DNA from: Eubacterium callanderi
GTDB lineage: Bacteria > Bacillota > Clostridia > Eubacteriales > Eubacteriaceae
Direction of reading: 5' to 3'
Length of the DNA: 64,000 nt
NCBI RefSeq assembly: GCF_900142645.1
Contig: NZ_FRBP01000013.1
Coordinates: forward strand, 84,144 to 148,143
This document shows positions 54,347 through 61,724 of the stretch, in pieces. The translations under genes were made by a program, and so were the position numbers. The notes under the pieces were generated by a model, which was not told the DNA's origin, searched no databases, and saw only the letters and a list, made by a program, of their open reading frames with translations. Each line of letters starts with the position of its first letter. Position 1 is the stretch's first letter.

Positions 54347-55744
54347 ATGAGTGAATTCATGAGCAGTCATTGGAAAAAGATCGTCGGTATGGTTTTCTTA
54401 ATCGTATTGACCGTTGCCATGGGCATTGCCTGTGCCTTTACAATGACCAAGAACATTGAAGTATCACTGGACGAAAACACCGGAAACGGCAGCGTCCAGA
54501 CCAAGACACTGGCCAGCCAGCGTCAGTCCCAGATCGGTGAAGTGCTCAAGCAAAAGGGCTATCCCGTCGATAATGGCGAGTACACTGTCAGCGTCCCACT
54601 TGACACCAAGGTGAAAGATGTCGACAATGTTACCATTAAAAAGAACGCCAAGGGAACCTTAAACGTGGACGGAAACGGCCATACCTATGATTCCGCAGCC
54701 GACACGGTCGGGGACCTGTTAAAGGATCAGAACATTACCCTGGGTGCGAGTGATGTAGTGGTGCCATCAGCAGATACCCCCTTGACCACAGAGGTTAAGG
54801 AGATCAAAATTGTCCGCCGTGAGGAAAAGGAAGAAAACCGTATGGAGGCCATTCCCTTTGAGGTTAAACAGACTGTTAATCCTGAGCTTGAAGATGGAAA
54901 ACAGAATATCGTAACCGCAGGCGTAAACGGCAGCAAGAAAATTACCGATAAGCTGATCTACGAGGATGGCATTCTGGTCAGCCGTGAAACCGTATCGGCC
55001 CAGACCGTGCTGGAGCCCGTAACCGAAGTCATTGAAGTCGGCAGCAAGGTAACCACTGAAGTAAAACAGGAAACCCGTGAAGAATCCATTGCCTTTACCA
55101 GCCAGAAGGTTGAAAACCCAGAGCTGGAACAGGGAAAAACCAATGTAAAAACCGCCGGTGTCAACGGCACAGCCAGGATCACCGAAAATGTAACCTACGA
55201 AAATGGCAAGGAAATTGCCCGTTCAGTCGTCTCTAAGGAAACCATTAAGGAGCCGGTGACTGAGGTCGTAGAGGTTGGAACAAAAGCCGCAGAACCGGTG
55301 CCAACTCCGACACCTGAACCCACACCCGAGGCCACACAGCCAGAAGCTCCCGCAGAACAGCCTGCTCCTGCACCGGAACCAGCTCCAGCCCCAACGCCAG
55401 AGCCCGCCCCGGCACCTGAGCCAGAACCTGAACAGCCTGCAGAAGAAAGCAATGGGATTGACCTGAGTAATGCGACCCATTTTACCGCAAACTGTACCGC
55501 TTATGTGGCAACTGGTAACGCGACAGCCTCCGGCGCATGGCCCACATCCGGCCATACCATCGCAGCCGATCTGACCAATTATCCCATTGGCACCAGAATC
55601 TATATTCCATATTTTGACACTGTATTTACCGTAGAAGACAGTGGCGGCGCTGTAAAAGGCAATGTCATTGACATCTTTTTCGACAGCTACGCCGAAGCCA
55701 TCAGCTTTGGACGCCGTAATCTGGATGCTTATGTGTTAAATTAA
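54347..55744 (+). CDS. Cell-wall protein with DUF348, two G5 domains and a 3D domain (YabE-like)
   Basis: A 465-residue exported protein. One membrane/signal segment (KIVGMVFLIVLTVAMGIA, residues 11-28) is followed by DUF348 ubiquitin-like repeats (to about 155) and two tandem G5 domains (about 160-240 and 241-320, with NPELEDGKQNIVTAGVNG and NPELEQGKTNVKTAGVNG). A Pro/Glu-rich linker of about 60 residues follows, then a C-terminal 3D domain (TAYVATGNATASG; AADLTNYPIGTRIYIP; VEDSGG; NVIDIFF) whose aspartates form a lytic transglycosylase-like site. It probably remodels peptidoglycan. The ATG at 54347 has AAAGGAAG upstream. Confidence 0.88.
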   Translation: MSEFMSSHWKKIVGMVFLIVLTVAMGIACAFTMTKNIEVSLDENTGNGSVQTKTLASQRQSQIGEVLKQKGYPVDNGEYTVSVPLDTKVKDVDNVTIKKNAKGTLNVDGNGHTYDSAADTVGDLLKDQNITLGASDVVVPSADTPLTTEVKEIKIVRREEKEENRMEAIPFEVKQTVNPELEDGKQNIVTAGVNGSKKITDKLIYEDGILVSRETVSAQTVLEPVTEVIEVGSKVTTEVKQETREESIAFTSQKVENPELEQGKTNVKTAGVNGTARITENVTYENGKEIARSVVSKETIKEPVTEVVEVGTKAAEPVPTPTPEPTPEATQPEAPAEQPAPAPEPAPAPTPEPAPAPEPEPEQPAEESNGIDLSNATHFTANCTAYVATGNATASGAWPTSGHTIAADLTNYPIGTRIYIPYFDTVFTVEDSGGAVKGNVIDIFFDSYAEAISFGRRNLDAYVLN

Positions 55745-55755
55745 ATCGAAATCGT

Positions 55756-55804
55756 AACCTCTCTGTGAAACCGGGATTGCCCGGTAAGCAGAGAGGTTTT
55801 TTTG
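55756..55804 (+). terminator. Terminator after the 3D-domain gene
   Basis: AACCTCTCTG (55756-55765) pairs with CAGAGAGGTT (55789-55798), with an inner CCGGG/CCCGG hairpin and a following run of seven T. Confidence 0.92.
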
Positions 55805-55884
55805 TTGAAGAATATTGATGAAAGCTTTAAAGGGTACGCGGTCCTGAATTCTTGGGACGGTTGAGATATGCTCATTATAAAAAG

Positions 55885-56280
55885 AAAAAGACTCGCAGAC
55901 TATTCAAGGTCTGCGAGTCTTTTTTTAATTTCACTTTTTTATAATTTAACTGCGATACCTATTATAACATTAGGTAATGAAAAAAGCATCAACTTTTTAA
56001 AAAAAATTAAATATTTTTCTTCAAAGTCAATTTATGTCTATATTTTAACAATAAAAGTGTTTTTCGTCAAATTTTCGTTTCTTATTTATAAAAGACCGAT
56101 GTGGTCAAAACATGGTCAGAATAAAGCTTGAATATCTTGATTTTGAGCCATTTTCTTTATATTTTCATTTTCAATTTCAAATCCTTCTCTGGTCAGGGAT
56201 ATGGTCAAATTTTTCCAAGGTGGTTCCTAGGACTTTGACACAGCGTTTTGTTCGCAGACCTTGAATAGTCTGCGAACAAA
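55885..56280. mobile_element. 396-bp segment bounded by inverted hairpins (MITE-like or integrase scar)
   Basis: The left end is a 16-bp perfect stem (55885-55900 with 55909-55924), loop TATTCAAG. The right end is a 13-bp stem (56247-56259 with 56268-56280), loop CTTGAATA. They share a 22-bp core in opposite orientation (55894-55915 and 56253-56274). Between them the DNA is AT-rich with no convincing gene. It holds four TGGTCA words at 56102, 56113, 56190 and 56202. The right hairpin abuts the ribosome site of the TnpB-like gene. A small non-autonomous element or a decayed recombinase end are both possible. Confidence 0.5.
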
Positions 56281-56293
56281 CGGAGGCCCCAAA

Positions 56294-57721
56294 ATGAGTG
56301 CGGGATACGCCATCACGACGTACAAAATACAGCTGAATTACAAGCATTTAGACTGGTTTAGGCAAACCCAGTCTCTCTTTGACGCTGTCCTGGCATTCTA
56401 CTATGAGTTGCTCGAGAAGCAGCCCGAAGCACTGAGCCTCTCCAATCAGAATTTACTGCGCCATTTAGAGCTGCAGACCATAAAACAACGTGACGGCACC
56501 CCGCCCGAATCGCCCCTGCCCTTTGAGAAAATCCCCCTGTATTTCCGTCGCGCTGCCATCAACGCGGCCATCAGCATGTATAGAAGCTATATGGGAAAGC
56601 TCAAGGCGTGGCAGGAGAGTCAGGAAAAACAAATTAAAAATGGAAAATTGAAAATGGAAAATTCAGGAACAGAATCGCAAAGCGATTCTGAATTGAATCA
56701 AATCGGCAAAGCCGATTTGCACCAAAACCTTCCACCTTTCACCTTCAACTTTCCACCTGAGTCGGCGAAAAAAGGAAGACCAAGCCCGCCAAAGCATCTG
56801 CATATGGCGATGCTCTATTATAAGGGCATGTATAAAGACTTCGCCGACGGAAGCATTCTGCTCAAGCTCTACACCGGCAAAGCCTGGGCCTGGGTCAAGC
56901 ACCGCACTACCGGCAGACCCTTCCCCAAAAATGCCGAGCTTATGAGCCCGACCATTGTCATCAAAAAGAAAAAAGTCATGCTCCACATTCCTGTCAAGGA
57001 GATCGTAAAGGACAGCCGGACCGCCAAGGAGCGTGTACAGCAAAATGAAAAGTTTGTCGCCGTGGCCCTCACCGGTTCGGACAGCCTTGCAGTTTGTACC
57101 ACCATCGAAGCAGACGGTCGCGCCACCGCCCCATATTTCATCAAAGGCGGAAAAGAACTGGCCCATCGTAGGAAGCTGCTTTTAGGGTATACCAAACGCG
57201 GCATTGCCGGAAACGATATGACGCACACTGTAGGGAACGCTGCCCTCAGCGTTCCGCAAGAGCATCGACCAAACGCTAAATACTATGAAAAAATTACCCG
57301 CGTCACCGACCACTACGCCCACGAGGTAAGCCGAAAGATCGTCGATTACGCCATTAAGCAGGGCGCCAAACTCATCGTTCTGCCCGAGCTAAAAGAAAGC
57401 TTCTACCAGGCGAAAAAGCCCTACCTGGGCAAAACACCCTACGACTTTATCGGAAGGCGCATCGCCCGCTACGTTCAGTACAAAGCCTGGCAGCAAGGCC
57501 TGGTCGCCATGACCAGCAAACCCTACTATGCCAGCACCCGGTGTTACCACTGCGATGCCCCCATCGCTAAACACAACACCGAATACCAAAACCCCAGCCC
57601 TAACTTCTACGGCGGCAAAAACTTCATCTGCAAAGAAGGCCACCGGGGGAGTACAGCGCTCAACAGCGCCAGGAATCTGGGGAAAGGGTTTTATAACAAG
57701 TTTTATCTTTCTGTTGCTTGA
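56294..57721 (+). CDS. TnpB/Cas12-like protein with substituted RuvC catalytic residues
   Basis: A 475-residue protein of the IS605 OrfB/TnpB type. The RuvC-I strand FVAVALTGSDSLAV has A258 where TnpB has Asp. RuvC-II LIVLPELKES has P364 then E365 where Glu-Asp is expected. RuvC-III GSTALNSARNL has S453 and A455 in place of the DRD aspartates. A zinc finger remains (C417-x2-C420 and C446-x3-H450). So the fold is kept but the nuclease site looks dead. Residues 112-156 and 312-322 are encoded by palindromic repeats. The ATG at 56294 has GGAGG nine bases upstream; the frame from 56261 runs through a hairpin. No TnpA-like transposase gene is nearby. Confidence 0.75.
   Translation: MSAGYAITTYKIQLNYKHLDWFRQTQSLFDAVLAFYYELLEKQPEALSLSNQNLLRHLELQTIKQRDGTPPESPLPFEKIPLYFRRAAINAAISMYRSYMGKLKAWQESQEKQIKNGKLKMENSGTESQSDSELNQIGKADLHQNLPPFTFNFPPESAKKGRPSPPKHLHMAMLYYKGMYKDFADGSILLKLYTGKAWAWVKHRTTGRPFPKNAELMSPTIVIKKKKVMLHIPVKEIVKDSRTAKERVQQNEKFVAVALTGSDSLAVCTTIEADGRATAPYFIKGGKELAHRRKLLLGYTKRGIAGNDMTHTVGNAALSVPQEHRPNAKYYEKITRVTDHYAHEVSRKIVDYAIKQGAKLIVLPELKESFYQAKKPYLGKTPYDFIGRRIARYVQYKAWQQGLVAMTSKPYYASTRCYHCDAPIAKHNTEYQNPSPNFYGGKNFICKEGHRGSTALNSARNLGKGFYNKFYLSVA
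56627..56761. repeat. Palindromic insertion read in frame inside the TnpB-like gene
   Basis: Two adjacent perfect hairpins with AAA loops, CAGAATCGC/GCGATTCTG (56670-56690) and CAAATCGGC/GCCGATTTG (56699-56719), are flanked by purine-rich TGGAAA repeats on the left and pyrimidine-rich TTTCCA repeats on the right. The roughly 135-bp unit keeps the reading frame and encodes a charged, serine-rich stretch unlike the rest of the protein. Confidence 0.7.
57230..57259. repeat. Short palindromic repeat inside the TnpB-like gene
   Basis: GGAACGCTG-CCCT-CAGCGTTCC (57234-57255) preceded by GTAG and followed by GCAAGAG. It has the same architecture as the repeat at 58006-58039, with compensating stem changes, and is translated as part of the protein. 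Confidence 0.7.
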
Positions 57722-57928
57722 GCCACCAAAAGCCTTTCTCCTTGAGAAAGGTGGTAGCTGAAGGCTGACGGAAGGAGAGATAAGAATATACCTTAAATCC
57801 TGCGGAGAAATCCCCAGGTGTGCGGCCTGTCTACAGGGGAGACCGCACAGGCATAGCACCGCCCGTTTTTATTTCGCGTCGCATTGTGTTTATTCTCTTT
57901 ATATATAAGGAAGATAAACACAATGCGA
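57722..57928. repeat. Hairpin-rich region downstream of the TnpB-like gene
   Basis: CCTTTCTC-CTT-GAGAAAGG (57733-57751) starts 11 bases after the stop. TGTGCGG/CCGCACA (57819-57849) follows. Last is a 15-bp perfect inverted repeat TCGCATTGTGTTTAT/ATAAACACAATGCGA (57879-57893 and 57914-57928). The gap to galE (327 bases) has no gene. The first hairpin resembles dispersed REP-type repeats. The whole region is where a TnpB guide RNA scaffold would be expected, but that role is only a possibility. Confidence 0.5.
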
Positions 57929-58005
57929 TGAAAGTAAAGATCAAAGGATCACTTAATGATCGTGAGTGCTACGAGTTTTAAATAACAAAACGAATCAAAT
58001 CATTT

Positions 58006-58039
58006 GTAGGGAACGACGCCCTCGTCGTTCCGCAAAGAG
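58006..58039. repeat. Short palindromic repeat just before galE
   Basis: GTAG then GGAACGACG-CCCT-CGTCGTTCC (58010-58031), then GCAAAGAG. The conserved right flank supplies the AGAGGAA ribosome site of galE. Confidence 0.72.
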
Positions 58040-58048
58040 GAACCATTT

Positions 58049-59032
58049 ATGAAAATACTAGTCACCGGCGGCGCCGGCTACATCGGCAGCCATGCCGTCG
58101 TCCAGCTATTAGATCAAGGCTACGAGGTTGTCGTTGTCGACAATCTCTCCACCGGCCACCGCTGGGCCATTGATGAAAGAGCTCCGTTTATAAAAGGCGA
58201 TATCCGAAATCACAGGCTCATGGACGAGATTTTCGAAGGAGAAAAAATCGACGCCGTCATGCAGTTTGCCGCCGACATCGTCGTGACAGAGAGCGAAACC
58301 GATCCACTTAAGTACTACGACAACAATGTTTACGGCACTGTCGCGCTGTTGCAGAGCATGCTCAAACACAACGTCAAAAACATCATCTTCTCATCCACAG
58401 CCGCCGTCTACGGCAACACCGAAGCCGTCCCTGTCACCGAGGACATCCCGGTTACACCCATCAGTCCTTATGGGCGAACCAAAGCCTTAGTCGAGCAGAT
58501 TTTAGAAGACTGCCATAAAGCCTATGAATTGAATTACTGTGTTTTTCGTTACTTTAACGTCTCCGGCGCCCATGAAAAATACCCCATCGGCCAGGCCGTC
58601 AAGCATAACACTGCATTGATCCCGATTATATTAGAAGTCGCCGCAGGTGAACGCGAAGCCGTCCAAGTCTTTGGCAATGACTACCCCACCAAAGACGGCA
58701 CCGGCGTGAGAGATTTTATCCACGTCGTCGATCTGGTGGACGCCCATATCCTAGGCTTAGACAAGCTGTTCAGAAATGAGAGCGCCATCTATAACCTCGG
58801 CAACGGTCAGGGCTTCACCGTTATGGAAATGATCGAAGCCGCCAGAAAAGTCACCGGCCACCCCGTGTCCGCCATCATTACCGATCGTCGCCCTGGCGAT
58901 ATCGCCATCTCCATTGCCAGCAGTGAAAAAGCAAAACAAGAGCTCGGCTGGGAACCAAAATATCAAGAAGTTGAAAAAATTATTGAGACCGCATGGAAGT
59001 TTAAACAGAGCAGACATGAAAAAGAAGATTAA
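58049..59032 (+). CDS. galE: UDP-glucose 4-epimerase
   Basis: A 327-residue short-chain epimerase with NAD motif VTGGAGYIGSHA, DNLSTGHRWA, the catalytic SSTAAVYG and YGRTK motifs, and RYFNVSGA. It interconverts UDP-glucose and UDP-galactose (or the N-acetyl forms), making precursors for the polysaccharide locus it leads. Codons end in C (GCC, GTC, ATC) far more than in the genes before 54000. Confidence 0.95.
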   Translation: MKILVTGGAGYIGSHAVVQLLDQGYEVVVVDNLSTGHRWAIDERAPFIKGDIRNHRLMDEIFEGEKIDAVMQFAADIVVTESETDPLKYYDNNVYGTVALLQSMLKHNVKNIIFSSTAAVYGNTEAVPVTEDIPVTPISPYGRTKALVEQILEDCHKAYELNYCVFRYFNVSGAHEKYPIGQAVKHNTALIPIILEVAAGEREAVQVFGNDYPTKDGTGVRDFIHVVDLVDAHILGLDKLFRNESAIYNLGNGQGFTVMEMIEAARKVTGHPVSAIITDRRPGDIAISIASSEKAKQELGWEPKYQEVEKIIETAWKFKQSRHEKED

Positions 59033-59198
59033 AAACAAAACAGCCCATGAAACTATTTTTGAGGTGTGTATTCTCTGCGGAAAAAAGACCCATATTCCAA
59101 TCGATACACCCATTGCAGCAAGACAGGGCTATATCGAAGGAAGCGGGCAGCTCTGCTCAGGCTGTTACCAAAGAATAAACACAAGGAAAAAAACATGA
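59016..59198 (+). CDS. Small zinc-ribbon-like protein
   Basis: A 60-residue basic protein with two CxxC pairs (VCILCGKKTH and GQLCSGCYQ) about 27 residues apart, suited to bind one zinc. It overlaps the galE end by 17 bases and the next gene by four (ATGA), an arrangement typical of a real coupled gene. The ribosome site is weak. I do not recognise a function. Confidence 0.6.
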   Translation: MKKKIKNKTAHETIFEVCILCGKKTHIPIDTPIAARQGYIEGSGQLCSGCYQRINTRKKT

Positions 59199-60553
59199 AA
59201 AAGAAAGAACACTGCCAGATAATCATCATCCTTTTAAAAATCCTGTTGGTAAGTTTGATCACTACAGCCTTCGGTTATCTGTGGTTTGAATTCTATACCG
59301 GCAAGCTTTATATCAGCTATTATAATCTGGGCAACTGGGCCATCATCCTATTATATGGCATACTCTATCTCTTTTTATGTCGAATATACAGCGCCTTTCG
59401 TGTCGGATACTACAGCATAACCGAACTGATCTATACCCATGGCATCACCCTGTTTCTGACCAATATCCTGACCTACATCGTAATCTGTCTTTTAACAAGA
59501 CATTTGACCAATATCCTCTGGATACTGTTACTTTTCGCGATACAGGTTCTTTGTGCATCTTTGTGGGCCTACGCATCCAACCGGATCTTTTTTAAAGCCA
59601 ATCCAAGGTGTGACATGCTGGTCGTCTATAAAGATGAAGCCGCCAAAATGCTGCTGACCAAAATGAAAGCCTATCCCGAAAAGTACCATGTGGCAGAGAC
59701 CATCAACATCCAATCCGATATCCAAGATATCAAAGAAAAAATTAAAACATACCAGGCCATCCTGCTGTGCGACCTGCCGACCGCCACACGGAATATTCTC
59801 TTGAAATTCTGCGTTCAGGAAAAAATCCGCGTTTACCTGACGCCCGAAGTATCCGATATCCTGATCAGCGGCGCCAACAGGATTCACCTGTTTGACACCC
59901 CACTGTTACTGTGCGATAACGTCACCCAGGCCGTGGCCCACCGCTTTGCCAAAAGGCTTATTGATCTGATCGTATCCACCTTGATGATCATTGTCTTTTC
60001 ACCTTTTATGCTTTTGACCATCATTGCCATCAAAGCCAGCGATCACGGCAAAATTTTGTACAAACAAGAGCGCCTGACCCAAAACGGCAAGACCTTCAAT
60101 GTCTATAAATTCAGAAGCATGGTCGAAGATGCCGAAAAAGACGGCGTGGCAAGGCTGTCCAGCAAAAACGACGACCGCATCACGCCCGTCGGCAAGTTCA
60201 TAAGAGCCACACGGCTCGACGAGCTGCCCCAGCTCTTTAATATCTTCAAAGGCGATATGACTCTGGTAGGCCCAAGGCCCGAACGGCCCGAAATCGCTGA
60301 GAAGTACTGCAAGACTATGCCCGAATTTGCCTTAAGGCTTCAGGTGAAAGCCGGACTGACCGGCTACGCGCAGATCTTTGGGAAGTATAATACAACGCCT
60401 AAAGATAAGCTGAAGCTGGATTTAATGTATATCGCGGATAATAGCCTCTTTTTAGACTTTAAGATCCTCTTTCTTACCTTTAAGACCATGTTTATGAAGG
60501 AGAGTACCGAGGGGATTGAGGATGGGGCGGTGACAGCGGGGGATGTGAAATGA
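59195..60553 (+). CDS. Polyprenyl-phosphate sugar-phosphate transferase (initiating glycosyltransferase)
   Basis: A 452-residue membrane protein of the WbaP/WcaJ type. Four to five N-terminal helices are followed by a soluble sensor-like region, a further helix (LIDLIVSTLMIIVFSPFMLL) and the catalytic domain with YKFRSMVEDAEKDG, ATRLDELPQLFNIFKGDMTLVGPRPERPE and KAGLTGYAQIFGKYN. It loads the first sugar phosphate on the lipid carrier. ATG 59195 follows AAGGAAAAAAAC. Its stop overlaps an ATG at 60550. Confidence 0.93.
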   Translation: MKKKEHCQIIIILLKILLVSLITTAFGYLWFEFYTGKLYISYYNLGNWAIILLYGILYLFLCRIYSAFRVGYYSITELIYTHGITLFLTNILTYIVICLLTRHLTNILWILLLFAIQVLCASLWAYASNRIFFKANPRCDMLVVYKDEAAKMLLTKMKAYPEKYHVAETINIQSDIQDIKEKIKTYQAILLCDLPTATRNILLKFCVQEKIRVYLTPEVSDILISGANRIHLFDTPLLLCDNVTQAVAHRFAKRLIDLIVSTLMIIVFSPFMLLTIIAIKASDHGKILYKQERLTQNGKTFNVYKFRSMVEDAEKDGVARLSSKNDDRITPVGKFIRATRLDELPQLFNIFKGDMTLVGPRPERPEIAEKYCKTMPEFALRLQVKAGLTGYAQIFGKYNTTPKDKLKLDLMYIADNSLFLDFKILFLTFKTMFMKESTEGIEDGAVTAGDVK

Positions 60554-60572
60554 AAAAGGTATATAAGGGGCG

Positions 60573-61697
60573 ATTATCATCAATAAAATACTGATAACTG
60601 GAAACAATATTTTAGCGGTTTGTTATACGCGAAAGGAATTAATAGAGCGTTTGTTAAGAGATGGATGGAAGGTACATCTTTTAATACCGAAAGAAAACAT
60701 TGAAAAAATACAAGAATTTGAACAAAAAGGGTGCAAAATTGACTATATAAAGATTAATAGCCATGGTACAAATCCCTGTGAGGATTTGATTCTTATCTAT
60801 AAATACAAACAAAAGCTCATAGAACTTGCACCTGATATTGTAATGACATTTACAATTAAACCAACTTTATATTGTGGGATTTCATGCAATAAGTTGCGTA
60901 TTCCTTTTATTTCAACTATTACAGGCTTGGGAATAGCAGTTGAAAATCCAAGCGTCAAACAAAAGTTGATTATTTTACTATATAAAATGACTTTTAAAAA
61001 AGTTAGATGTGTTTTCTTTCAAAATGCTAAAAACAAATATTTTTTTGATAAGCATAATATCAAGATTAAGCGACAGAAGTTGGTGCCCGGCTCCGGCGTC
61101 AACCTGGACGCCCATTGCTATGAGCCTTACCCAGAGAAGGATGACACCATCCGCTTCCTCTTTATCGGCCGTATGATGAAAGACAAAGGCATCGATGAGC
61201 TGTTGGCCGCAGCCCAGAGGATTAAAGAAAAGCATGATCATGTCTTTTTTGACCTCATTGGTTTCTGCGAGGCAGACTACAAGGGAAAAGCCCAGTTGGA
61301 AACCCTGCACAAGCAGAAAATGATCAATTACATGGGCCACCAGGATGCCATTCACGATCATATCAAAGCTCATCACGCTTTGCTCCATCCCTCCTACCAT
61401 GAAGGCATGGCCAACGTCCTTCTAGAAGCCGCCGCCTGCGGCCGCCCTGTGCTGGCCTCCAACATCCCTGGCTGTCAGGAAGCCTTTGATGAAGGCATCA
61501 CCGGTTTTGGCTTTGAGCCAAGAAACGTCGACGACCTCGTCCGAGCCATTGAAAAATTCATTGCGCTGCCCTATGAACAGAAACAGGCAATGGGAATCGC
61601 CGGGCGAAAAAAGATGGAGCAGGAGTTCGACCGCCAGATCGTCGTGGACGCCTACATGGAAGAGATTGAAAACATATTAAAAAACAAACATCAATAA
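60573..61697 (+). CDS. Glycosyltransferase family 4-type, mosaic, 5' end unclear
   Basis: The coding frame clearly begins near ILITGNNILAVCYTRKELI (from about 60588), but no ATG, GTG or TTG is in frame there; TTG 60651 would remove the first strand and helix. I give 60573 (ATT) as the earliest in-frame point after a stop at 60564. An ATG at 60550 overlapping the previous stop is one frame off; a single shift in GGGG (60567-60570) would join it. The N-terminal half (to about 61080) is AT-rich. The C-terminal half (PGSGVNLD; FIGRMMKDKGIDELL; PSYHEGMANVLLEAAACGRPV) is GC-rich. The C-terminal GT4 nucleotide-sugar site is intact. Confidence 0.75.
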   Translation: MIINKILITGNNILAVCYTRKELIERLLRDGWKVHLLIPKENIEKIQEFEQKGCKIDYIKINSHGTNPCEDLILIYKYKQKLIELAPDIVMTFTIKPTLYCGISCNKLRIPFISTITGLGIAVENPSVKQKLIILLYKMTFKKVRCVFFQNAKNKYFFDKHNIKIKRQKLVPGSGVNLDAHCYEPYPEKDDTIRFLFIGRMMKDKGIDELLAAAQRIKEKHDHVFFDLIGFCEADYKGKAQLETLHKQKMINYMGHQDAIHDHIKAHHALLHPSYHEGMANVLLEAAACGRPVLASNIPGCQEAFDEGITGFGFEPRNVDDLVRAIEKFIALPYEQKQAMGIAGRKKMEQEFDRQIVVDAYMEEIENILKNKHQ

Positions 61698-61724
61698 ACA
61701 ATTAAATTCGATTCTGGAGAAAAA

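Noticed and set aside
55195..55555. Minus-strand Gly/Ser/Ala-rich frames opposite the Pro/Glu linker
   Set aside because: They are shadows of the repetitive CCN/GAN codons of the G5-3D protein linker.
55868..56131. 87-codon frame inside the hairpin-bounded segment
   Set aside because: It reads through a terminator-like hairpin and has AT-driven composition (many F, I, K, S, Y) without a ribosome site or domain.
55885..56280. Two similar hairpins considered as a minimal CRISPR array
   Set aside because: The repeats are in opposite orientation, about 360 bases apart, with no regular spacers and no cas1/cas2.
60651..60653. TTG at 60651 as the glycosyltransferase start
   Set aside because: It would cut off the clearly conserved first strand and helix (ILITGNNILAV onward) encoded in the same frame upstream.
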